Assembly: GCA_023379515.1 (NCBI GenBank) | Contig: JAMCQQ010000337.1 | Location: 1-13,290 of the forward strand | Length of the DNA: 13,290 nt | DNA from: Actinomycetota bacterium | GTDB lineage: Bacteria > Actinomycetota > Humimicrobiia > Humimicrobiales > Humimicrobiaceae | Direction: 5' to 3' | Shown here: positions 7,236-13,290 of the stretch, piece after piece | Layout: every line of letters begins with the position of its first letter | Numbering within the stretch: position 1 is the stretch's first letter | Program-made: the position numbers and the translations under genes | The notes under the pieces: generated by a model | What the model was told of the DNA's origin: nothing | What the model saw: only the letters and a program-made list of their open reading frames with translations | Databases searched by the model: none

Positions 7236-7244
7236 CCGAATTTT
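7236..7244. repeat. 9-bp target-site duplication of copy 1, right
   Basis: CCGAATTTT, the partner of 7001-7009. Its last base is also part of the deacetylase stop codon. Confidence 0.8.
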
Positions 7245-9289
7245 TATTGTATCCCCATCAAATTAGTGTAATCGCTGGTCGGGGTGGTACTGTAGAAAGG
7301 AATCCTCTTGATTGCATAAATATTTATCGATCTTACATCTTCAACTCCACCTTTATACCTGAGAGCCCCGCGATACCCCAGCTGTGGCAGATCATCGATG
7401 GCACGATTTGAAAAATTGTCAAATGGCCAGGCGATAAACGGAACGGGCCGTTTTAAATGAGATTCAATATCTGCCTTGGATTGAGCCAGCTCAAACATTA
7501 CTTCATCATCTGAAAGATCTCCGATTTGCCTGTGTGATACGGTATGTGACATAAACTCTATTCCATACCTGCTCATTGCCCCAACTTCGGGCCATATGAG
7601 CATTGGCCTGACTGGAATGCCCGATTTGCCTATGTCAAATTCATTGAGCCTCCTGTCTGCATTTGAGTTTCCTATAAGACCGGTAACAAGAAACACGGTC
7701 ATCTTGAATCCATATTTCTGCAGAATTGGAAATGCATATGTATAGATATTTTGGTAACCATCATCGGATGTTAAAATTACAGGTTTTTCAGGTAATCTTT
7801 TGCCTTTATCCAGATAATTCAGCAGGTCCATTAAAGTTATGGTTTTAAAGCCAAGAGCTTTCAATGTCCCGCATAAATAATCAAATTCAGATGTGCTGAG
7901 CTCATAAAATCCACTTGGGGCAGCATCAATGCCATGAAGAGCAACTATAGGTATCTGGTTTCTTGTAAACGGCCTTTCACCCGAAACTAAAACTTTGGAA
8001 TTTGCAGTTGAGAAAACGGATATTTCATCCGATGCAATATCCAGGCGGAGGGTTGCATAAGTATCTTTAATTACTCCTTCGATTATCTTTAAGCTGCTGT
8101 GAAAAGAAGCAGTTTGACCGATCGCAAGCTTTGCAATGTTCCAGTGCCGTTCTCCCTGCTCAAGGATAAATAAGTTTGATATAACCAGGTCAACAAGCAC
8201 ATTAGTGGCTTCGATGTTGCCATTATTGGTAACATTTACTGTAACATCAACGACATCACCTGAATAAAGGCCACCCCCGCCCCTCCCTGCAATTTTCAGA
8301 TTGGACTTTGTAAATGACGGATAGAGCTTAAGAATACTTAAGGGAGCATCTTTTTGCACGTTTTCCTGGCCATATTTTATTTTAAGAACCGGCAATATAT
8401 TGGAATTATTCTCCGCTTTTGGATCTATCTTTGTATATAAGTAAAAGTATTTCATGTCTCCGGCATTCATTTTGGTAAGGTTCAATAATGCTTCATTTCC
8501 TGTAATTTTAAAGTCAGGGTTTTTACCGGTATCCACTATAAGATTATCCAGTCTGGTGATTTTAACCTCCAGATCCTTGACATCCATATTACCATTATTA
8601 TAAATATTAACCTTATAGATTATTTCATCTCCATATGACACAATATTTTTACTATCACCGCTTTCACCTTCTATTGACAAAGCAGACTTGCTGAAATCAG
8701 GTGCACTTTTAACCACAAATACTTCCGTTGATGAAAGGTCCTTACTGAAATTATCTTTTTTACCAATAAGCAGAGCTTCCTTATAATAATAAAGCTTCAC
8801 TCTGGGAGAGTTGATCTTTGTGCCATTATCAAGCGGTGAATCTACTTTGAAAGCTGCAATTACTTTTCCTTCCTTACCCACCTCCAGATTGCCTGTGCTG
8901 ATAATGATTGAGTCCAATTTTATCTCATATGTATAACCTTCAAGAGGTTTTGCAACTACTGTACAGTTTTCAGGAACGCTGATTTCAATCTTCAAATCCT
9001 TTGCGGCGACCAGCCCGGTATTTTTATAAAAAATCTCAAACTGTATAACTTCTCCGGGATTTACCTCTTTCTGTACGGCAGATTTTACATAGTTGGATTT
9101 GCTGTCCTCAAAGTTGGAAGCATCATATTTCTTTTGCTCTTCAATAATTTTCTGGCTCTCTTCATATATTTTTTTATACTCGAAATAAGTTCTGATGCCA
9201 AGGAAGGCTGCAGCAAGAAGCACAATACATCCGAAAACAATTAAAATTATAGAAACCGTTTTTCTGGTTTTACTTTTAGAAGCTTCCAA
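7244..9289 (-). CDS. Membrane-anchored NodB-type (CE4) polysaccharide deacetylase with three DUF11/CARDB-like modules
   Basis: 681 aa from TTG at 9289. No ATG occurs near the N terminus, and AGGAAA (9304-9299) serves as a ribosome binding site. Residues about 11-33 form a signal anchor (TVSIILIVFGCIVLLAAAFLG), followed by a charged helix (37-55), so the rest is extracytoplasmic. Three Ig-like modules of the DUF11/CARDB kind follow: about 65-170 (VNPGEVIQFEIFYKNTGLVAAKDL), 197-315 (VSYGDEIIYKVNIYNNGNMDVKDL) and 327-435 (GDVVDVTVNVTNNGNIEATNV). The NodB domain spans about 446-681, starting IPIVALHGI. Its motifs are TSDDGY (507-512, in place of the usual TFDDG; the Asp pair is kept), SHTVSH (581-586, metal-binding His pair) and WPFDNFS (621-627). 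This arrangement is closest to the PgaB/IcaB type that removes N-acetyl groups from poly-N-acetylglucosamine-like glycans; the real substrate is unknown. The gene stands alone and is bracketed by two mobile elements. Confidence 0.9.
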   Translation of the reverse strand: MEASKSKTRKTVSIILIVFGCIVLLAAAFLGIRTYFEYKKIYEESQKIIEEQKKYDASNFEDSKSNYVKSAVQKEVNPGEVIQFEIFYKNTGLVAAKDLKIEISVPENCTVVAKPLEGYTYEIKLDSIIISTGNLEVGKEGKVIAAFKVDSPLDNGTKINSPRVKLYYYKEALLIGKKDNFSKDLSSTEVFVVKSAPDFSKSALSIEGESGDSKNIVSYGDEIIYKVNIYNNGNMDVKDLEVKITRLDNLIVDTGKNPDFKITGNEALLNLTKMNAGDMKYFYLYTKIDPKAENNSNILPVLKIKYGQENVQKDAPLSILKLYPSFTKSNLKIAGRGGGGLYSGDVVDVTVNVTNNGNIEATNVLVDLVISNLFILEQGERHWNIAKLAIGQTASFHSSLKIIEGVIKDTYATLRLDIASDEISVFSTANSKVLVSGERPFTRNQIPIVALHGIDAAPSGFYELSTSEFDYLCGTLKALGFKTITLMDLLNYLDKGKRLPEKPVILTSDDGYQNIYTYAFPILQKYGFKMTVFLVTGLIGNSNADRRLNEFDIGKSGIPVRPMLIWPEVGAMSRYGIEFMSHTVSHRQIGDLSDDEVMFELAQSKADIESHLKRPVPFIAWPFDNFSNRAIDDLPQLGYRGALRYKGGVEDVRSINIYAIKRIPFYSTTPTSDYTNLMGIQ

Positions 9290-9298
9290 TTTTATAAA

Positions 9299-9304
9299 TT
9301 TCCT
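9299..9304 (-). promoter_or_regulatory. Ribosome binding site for the deacetylase TTG start
   Basis: AGGAAA on the minus strand, about 9 nt before the TTG at 9289. It supports this non-ATG start, as no other start codon precedes the signal anchor. Confidence 0.5.
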
Positions 9305-9341
9305 ATTTTATTTAAATACTTTTTATCTAAAAAATATAAAT

Positions 9342-9370
9342 ATTGTAATTACAATGAATGATTTAAGCAA
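9342..9370 (-). promoter_or_regulatory. Candidate sigma-70 promoter for the deacetylase gene
   Basis: Minus strand TTGCTT (9370-9365), 17-nt spacer, TACAAT (9347-9342), about 52 nt upstream of the TTG start. The target duplication of the second mobile element begins 7 bp upstream of the -35, so the insertion spared the promoter but may have removed or replaced upstream control sites. Confidence 0.45.
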
Positions 9371-9377
9371 GAAGAAA

Positions 9378-9386
9378 AATGCATCA
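9378..9386. repeat. 9-bp target-site duplication of copy 2, left
   Basis: AATGCATCA, repeated exactly at 9613-9621. Confidence 0.8.
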
Positions 9387-9612
9387 GTTACAATCTAAAA
9401 TTTCGTGATAGCAATAAAGGAAAATTTTAAGGGCCAGGATGGGTATTGAGAAAACCATTTGAAGGCTTAAGCGGGCATGGTTCCTCCTCCGGGAGGAGAG
9501 CGGAGCCTGAAACTGAGCTGGCTTTTACTCGCCGGGGAAAAGCCTGCGTGTTTTTGAAATACCCATCATGGCCTATTAATTTATTTTTTATCACGAAATT
9601 TTAGATGCTTCC
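9387..9612. mobile_element. MITE-like element, copy 2 (226 bp, 9-bp target duplication, core inverted)
   Basis: Exactly the same length as the element at 7010-7235 and colinear with it. Terminal inverted repeats lie at 9387-9410 and 9589-9612 (20/24 matching). A perfect 9-bp direct repeat AATGCATCA flanks it at 9378-9386 and 9613-9621. This sequence differs from the flanks of copy 1, so the two copies inserted independently. The outer arms (9387-9432 and 9573-9612) match copy 1 in direct orientation at 75 of 86 positions, while the 140-bp core between them matches copy 1 only as its reverse complement. No transposase or convincing coding frame is present. It occupies most of the 9290-9657 gap between the deacetylase and GT39 genes; the remaining DNA holds the deacetylase promoter on one side and 36 bp of featureless AT-rich sequence on the other. 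Confidence 0.88.
9433..9572 (-). repeat. 140-bp structured core of copy 2, inverted relative to copy 1
   Basis: Bounded by GCCAGGATGGGTATT at 9433-9447 and the complement of GCCATGATGGGTATT at 9558-9572. Its reverse complement matches 7056-7195 at 138 of 140 positions without gaps. The T/G difference inside the inner repeat moves with the core, so the breakpoint lies in or outside the outermost GCCA. The base next to GCCA is A paired with T in copy 1 (7055, 7196) and G paired with C in copy 2 (9432, 9573). Confidence 0.85.
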
Positions 9613-9621
9613 AATGCATCA
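9613..9621. repeat. 9-bp target-site duplication of copy 2, right
   Basis: AATGCATCA, partner of 9378-9386, directly outside the element end. Confidence 0.8.
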
Positions 9622-9657
9622 ACATATAATTATTGAATTAAGATTTAAAATAACATA

Positions 9658-11955
9658 TTAATTACTGATTTCAATTCCTTTAAACAACACCGCAAGGTTT
9701 CGACCGTCACTGCCAAGCCCCAGCTTCAGTGGACTAAAACTGTAACTGTAGCGAAATTCAATAACGTTTAACCCTTGTCTGAATGATCCTGGTTTTAAGC
9801 TTATGGAATATATTTTGAAGTCATCCTTGCCGTCAAGCTTAAGAGTACCGGCATACTCATTATTTATATAAAGACTTATCTCCTGAATAAGTTTTGGGTG
9901 AGGCAGCGGACGTGCGGTGATCTTCAATGTGCTTTCTCCGGTAACATCAAAAGAGCCGTTGCCGGTATCCAGAAAAAGTACCGCCCTGCCGTCAAGACCC
10001 CATGTACCTGTCAGCTTCTCTACTTTTCCCCAACCGCTTACAAGAAACGGGCCACTTTTTTCTGCCGTAAAATCCAGATTTATTTTTCCGCTGCTGTCAG
10101 GTTTAATTGTGTTTTCGGAAGTTGATGATATAAAATCGGTAACCGCAACTCTTTCTTTGGAAGAAATTGCCGGAAACAAGTAAAGCCTTGAAACATTGTC
10201 CCTTCCTGTCAGGACAAGGTTGGATTGTCTGCTGTCCAAAAATTTTTTAAATACCGGATCAACGTGGTCGCCATGGACAAGTGAAGATGATCCTATTATC
10301 CAAATATTTTTATCATAGTTTTTATTCAGGACTTCTATAAATTTAAAAATATCCCTGATTACAACTACTCCGTATGTGTCGTCACGAATCTCATCACCAG
10401 CTTGATGATACGGCCGCCATGAAACCAGATTTCCGGTCCACAGCCAGTAATCTACTTTTTTCGTATACGGATAAGTATTGTAAATATCGGTTGTGATGAC
10501 AATGTCATCTTTTCCGGCATGTTCTGCAACATATCTGCCTGTAGCGCCTGCATCCCAGTGATAAGTCATAGTAGTTGAGATGGAATAAAGTGTATTTAGC
10601 CTATCGCTGTGCTTTATATTGGGGATCGCATTTGCTTCCTTTATATTAATACCACTTATCGTAAAGAAGGAAGCAGTAATAAATACAACTGTCAAAATTA
10701 TGCTGAAATAAATTTGAATCTTAGTTTTTGACCAATTTCCTGTATTTGATATATTTCCTGCTACCCTGATTGCCTGGTCATCATAATGCTTTGAGGTAAG
10801 CTTTCCGTTGCCAATCTTGCTTAAAGCAATAAAGATCCATTTTGATATTACAGCGGCGCACAGGTATAAAACATAAGAAAAAATCAAAACAAAAAGCGGC
10901 ATCAGAAAATAGATATATCTCTGCTGATTATACATTTGCCCGAAAGATATGATAGTTACGATTATTGTAAATATTAAATAAAGCATGAAGATGTTGAAAG
11001 GAAACCTTGCCCTGCCGGCTACCATCTCTGTTTCATTTAGAAATAATTCATTGAATTTAAAAGATTTCTGTACGGATAAAAAGATGGAAAATGCAATAAA
11101 AATGCCTGTTCCAAGTAAAAATACCACAAACATTCTCGGAAACATTATATTAAGAATCTTAAAGTAGTAAGGGTCAGGAAGCCGGAAATATGCATCAATT
11201 AGGGACCTGAGGCTGTTATCCGGAGAGTAAAAGCTTCTACCAACCTTCCAGAAAAAAACCTGATTTATTATCTGAAGCGCATCAAATATTATTATAATTG
11301 CAAGGGGTACCAGTATTTTTCTTCTGAAAAAATTTCTGCCGTATAAGAATAACAGGACCAAGAATGCCGGAAGCAGTGTAAAACCGATTCCATGTATCAA
11401 TGGCGTAATTATAAAAAAGATAATGGTCAGGATTCTGAAGGGCTTTTGTTCTTTTACAAAGCCCTTGTAAAAAAAGAAAAGCGAAAGCAAAAAGAAAAAC
11501 TGAAGTGCAGCAAAGTATCGTGCTTCCCTCGAAAATTGAATATACCAGGTTGAAAAAGCAATCAAAAATGCTGCGAGAAAGCCTACAAATTTATTGGCAA
11601 TTTCTTTTCCTGCAAAATATGCAAGCAATATGGTTGATACGCCAAATGCGACACTTATAATTCTGAAAGCAAATTCGGTCGGTCCAAAAATAAGTACCGG
11701 GATTACATTAAGATAATAATCAAATATACCATGAAACAATACAAAACCTGAAGGCAGTTTCGGATAACCATACTGCAGTATGCCGAGGGTACCTATAACA
11801 GTATGACCATCATCACCCCAGAATGACAGGTGCCCGAGATTTCTTATTCTCAGAAAAATGCCAAGACCAGTCAGGACAATTAAAAAAATAAAAGTCAGGA
11901 TGTTTTTCCAGTCTTTGAAATAACCGGTAATAAAGTTACTTTTGCTATTTAACAT
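9658..11955 (-). CDS. GT39/ArnT-like integral membrane glycosyltransferase with exported C-terminal domain
   Basis: 765 aa from ATG at 11955; no clear Shine-Dalgarno. The N-terminal ~440 residues hold about 10-12 hydrophobic helices, the first at about 19-37. The first outer loop carries SFWGDDGH (44-51), matching the acidic catalytic loop of GT-C enzymes. FSREARYFA (141-149) is the conserved SREAR-type motif of the GT39/PMT and ArnT (GT83) group. Such enzymes use polyprenyl-phosphate sugars and transfer the sugar to lipid, protein or glycan on the outer face. Residues about 445-600 are a soluble exported part; about 600-765 look like a beta-sandwich (FLVSGWGKVEKL, ISLYINNEYAGTLKL) ending GLGSDGRNLAVLFKGIEIS, like carbohydrate-recognition tails of envelope glycosyltransferases. 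Divergent from the epimerase operon; a TATAAT lies at 12005-12000 on this strand but its -35 is poor. The DPM1-like GT2 at 13041 could make its lipid-linked donor. Confidence 0.85.
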   Translation of the reverse strand: MLNSKSNFITGYFKDWKNILTFIFLIVLTGLGIFLRIRNLGHLSFWGDDGHTVIGTLGILQYGYPKLPSGFVLFHGIFDYYLNVIPVLIFGPTEFAFRIISVAFGVSTILLAYFAGKEIANKFVGFLAAFLIAFSTWYIQFSREARYFAALQFFFLLSLFFFYKGFVKEQKPFRILTIIFFIITPLIHGIGFTLLPAFLVLLFLYGRNFFRRKILVPLAIIIIFDALQIINQVFFWKVGRSFYSPDNSLRSLIDAYFRLPDPYYFKILNIMFPRMFVVFLLGTGIFIAFSIFLSVQKSFKFNELFLNETEMVAGRARFPFNIFMLYLIFTIIVTIISFGQMYNQQRYIYFLMPLFVLIFSYVLYLCAAVISKWIFIALSKIGNGKLTSKHYDDQAIRVAGNISNTGNWSKTKIQIYFSIILTVVFITASFFTISGINIKEANAIPNIKHSDRLNTLYSISTTMTYHWDAGATGRYVAEHAGKDDIVITTDIYNTYPYTKKVDYWLWTGNLVSWRPYHQAGDEIRDDTYGVVVIRDIFKFIEVLNKNYDKNIWIIGSSSLVHGDHVDPVFKKFLDSRQSNLVLTGRDNVSRLYLFPAISSKERVAVTDFISSTSENTIKPDSSGKINLDFTAEKSGPFLVSGWGKVEKLTGTWGLDGRAVLFLDTGNGSFDVTGESTLKITARPLPHPKLIQEISLYINNEYAGTLKLDGKDDFKIYSISLKPGSFRQGLNVIEFRYSYSFSPLKLGLGSDGRNLAVLFKGIEISN

Positions 11956-12061
11956 TTAATCATATTTGATTTCAAGGCAATTGCTATTTATGCTTTTATA
12001 TTATAAATTAATATTTTATATTAAAGAAATAATTTTTGGATAACAAAATTACTTGGTTTTT

Positions 12062-13027
12062 ATGAATATTCTTGTCACGGGCGGAGCCGGTTTTATCGGC
12101 TCAAATTTATGCGAAAAACTTATTTGTGCAGATAAAAAAATCATCTGCATAGACAACTTCAATGATTATTATAATCCAAAAATCAAAGAAGAAAACTTAA
12201 TCAACCTTGAAGGCGGCCCAAACTTTATCCTTTACAGGATGGATATTCTTGACAGGGAGAAACTGGAAGAAGTTTTTATAAAACACCATTTTGATATGGT
12301 AATACACCTTGCAGCAAGAGCCGGAGTAATACCTTCGATTTTCAATGCTTGCCTCTATGAAGAAGTAAATGTGCAGGGCACAATAAACATTCTCGAATGC
12401 TGCAGAAAATATGGAATTGGTAAATTTATATTTGCTTCTTCTTCTTCTGTTTACGGCGGGAATAAAAAAATACCATTTTCCGAAGAAGATAATGTTGACA
12501 GGCCTATATCACCGTATGCAGCAACAAAAAAAGCTGGCGAACTTATCTGCTATACTTACAGTCACCTCTTTAATATCTCAGTTTATTGCTACAGGTTCTT
12601 TACGGTATATGGACCGAGGCAGCGGCCAGAAATGGCCATATATAAATTTACCAGACTGATAACTGAAGGAAAACCAATAGAAATTTTTGGTGACGGAACA
12701 TCCTCAAGGGACTATACATATGTGGAAGACATTGTGGATGTTATTGCATCAAATCTTGAAAATGTTAAAGGATATGAAATTATAAATCTTGGGAATTCCC
12801 ACCCTGTAAAAGTCACTGAGCTTATCGAATTCATAGAAAAAGCCGCAAATAAAAAAGCAGTGGTTAAATATGCCGGTGCGCAAGCCGGGGATGTGCCGGC
12901 TACGTATGCAGATATATTAAAGGCAAAGAAAATGTTAAAATATAACCCAAAAACCCGTATAGAAGAAGGCATAAATAAGTTTATGGCATGGTATATAAAC
13001 AGCAGAAAAAGCGGAGAAATATTATAA
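12062..13027 (+). CDS. NAD-dependent sugar epimerase, UDP-glucuronate 4-epimerase-like
   Basis: 321 aa from ATG at 12062. An in-frame TTG at 12053 would add three residues, but the Rossmann fold begins at MNILVTGGAGFIG, so the ATG is preferred. This extended SDR has the NAD-binding GGAGFIG (7-13), DNFNDYYNP (31-39), HLAARAGV (82-89), the SSSSVYG active-site Ser region (126-132) and catalytic YAATK (Tyr152, Lys156). RFFTVYGPRQRPEMAIYKF (178-196) and SRDYTYVEDIVD (215-226) follow. The combination of DNFNDYY, AARAGV and RPEMAIYKF resembles UDP-glucuronate 4-epimerases, which make UDP-galacturonate for capsule or O-antigen. UDP-glucose 4-epimerase or a related UDP-hexose enzyme remains possible because substrate specificity is not fixed by these motifs. 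Length is normal for the family. Followed after 13 nt by a GT2 gene, so probably an operon for precursor supply. Confidence 0.88.
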   Translation: MNILVTGGAGFIGSNLCEKLICADKKIICIDNFNDYYNPKIKEENLINLEGGPNFILYRMDILDREKLEEVFIKHHFDMVIHLAARAGVIPSIFNACLYEEVNVQGTINILECCRKYGIGKFIFASSSSVYGGNKKIPFSEEDNVDRPISPYAATKKAGELICYTYSHLFNISVYCYRFFTVYGPRQRPEMAIYKFTRLITEGKPIEIFGDGTSSRDYTYVEDIVDVIASNLENVKGYEIINLGNSHPVKVTELIEFIEKAANKKAVVKYAGAQAGDVPATYADILKAKKMLKYNPKTRIEEGINKFMAWYINSRKSGEIL

Positions 13028-13040
13028 AAATTAAATAAAA

Positions 13041-13290
13041 ATGATAAATAAAGGAACTAAAACAGCAAATAGCCCGTCAGGCAATAAAATAGAAATCTCT
13101 ATAGTAATTCCGGTATATAATGAGGAAGATAATGTTTGGCCGCTTTATGATAACCTGGAGCCCGTTCTCTCAAAACTGGGCAGAAATTATGAAGTTATCC
13201 TTGTAGACGACGGCAGCAAAGATGATACTTATAATAAGCTGCGGCAGTTGCATGAAAAGAATAATCATTTTAAGGTAATAAAAGGCAAAA
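13041..13290 (+). CDS. DPM1-like GT2 glycosyltransferase (5' part only, cut by window end)
   Basis: 83 codons from ATG at 13041, still open at the window edge. A short polar leader is followed by EISIVIPVYNEEDNV (18-32), the nucleotide-binding start of GT2, then YEVILVDDGSKDDT (about 53-66) with the conserved VDDGS motif. This pattern is typical of dolichyl/undecaprenyl-phosphate sugar transferases of the DPM1/GtrB/ArnC group, which load a sugar onto a polyprenyl-phosphate carrier at the inner membrane face. Whether the C-terminal membrane helices of GtrB/ArnC follow cannot be seen. Lies 13 nt after the epimerase stop, same strand, so likely cotranscribed. No Shine-Dalgarno sequence is visible. 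Confidence 0.85.
   Translation, partial: MINKGTKTANSPSGNKIEISIVIPVYNEEDNVWPLYDNLEPVLSKLGRNYEVILVDDGSKDDTYNKLRQLHEKNNHFKVIKGK

Noticed and set aside
7010..9612. CRISPR array or integron attC cassette array
   Set aside because: Only two 226-bp copies separated by a 2-kb gene, with target duplications and terminal repeats; no short regular repeats or integrase.
7001..9621. Composite transposon carrying the deacetylase
   Set aside because: The outermost 9-bp sequences (CCGAATTTT at 7001 and AATGCATCA at 9613) do not match each other, while each element has its own matching pair. The elements moved separately.
9917..10183. Open frames on the plus strand inside the GT39 gene (also 9898-10125 and 10985-11167)
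   Set aside because: They are antisense shadows of a strong 765-residue coding frame and show no recognisable domain.
11956..12061. Promoters for the epimerase operon and the GT39 gene
   Set aside because: Several TATAAT-like hexamers occur in very AT-rich DNA, but no -35 at proper spacing is convincing (TTGCTA at 11981 is only 15 nt from TATAAA at 12002).

Overview
The window is an AT-rich bacterial segment. It is devoted almost entirely to cell-surface glycan assembly and secreted or envelope-anchored proteins. Several starts look like TTG, and most genes lack a strong Shine-Dalgarno sequence. No rRNA, tRNA or universally conserved marker is present, so the organism cannot be placed. The style (low GC, several glycosyltransferases, TolB-type propeller, DUF11/CARDB-like modules) fits an uncultured anaerobic bacterium, but that is inference only.

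Layout. (1) Positions 4468 to 1, minus strand: a three-gene glycosyltransferase operon read leftwards. It holds a GT-B enzyme with a coiled-coil tail, a GT2 rhamnosyltransferase-like enzyme, and a GT-B enzyme fused to a methyltransferase-like domain that runs off the left edge. (2) 4572-6383, plus strand: a membrane-anchored protein with GWA-type Ig-like modules and a six-bladed TolB-like propeller, divergent from the operon. (3) 6405-6884, minus: a small four-helix membrane protein of unknown function. (4) 7244-9289, minus: a membrane-anchored NodB-type polysaccharide deacetylase with three DUF11/CARDB-like modules. (5) 9658-11955, minus: a GT39/ArnT-like polyprenyl-phosphate-sugar transferase with a large exported C-terminal part. 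(6) 12062-13290, plus: a UDP-glucuronate 4-epimerase-like enzyme followed by a truncated DPM1-like GT2. Together these would supply a nucleotide sugar (epimerase), lipid-linked sugar (DPM1-like GT2), glycan chain assembly (GT-B and GT2 enzymes), transfer outside the membrane (GT39) and trimming by deacetylation.

The most unusual content is non-coding. Two 226-bp elements (7010-7235 and 9387-9612) bracket the deacetylase gene. Each has 24-bp terminal inverted repeats and its own perfect 9-bp target-site duplication (CCGAATTTT and AATGCATCA), so these are independently inserted MITE-like elements. Their outer arms lie in the same orientation, but the 140-bp core of one is inverted relative to the other. 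The core is bounded by inner inverted repeats (GCCAKGATGGGTATT). The inverted cores match at 138/140 positions, while the arms match at only 75/86. This looks like a small mobile element with an invertible or separately mobile, strongly structured core.

A second oddity is a perfect 26-nt inverted repeat between bases 1-26 and 333-358, starting exactly at base 1. It may mark a contig end with a fold-back assembly artefact.
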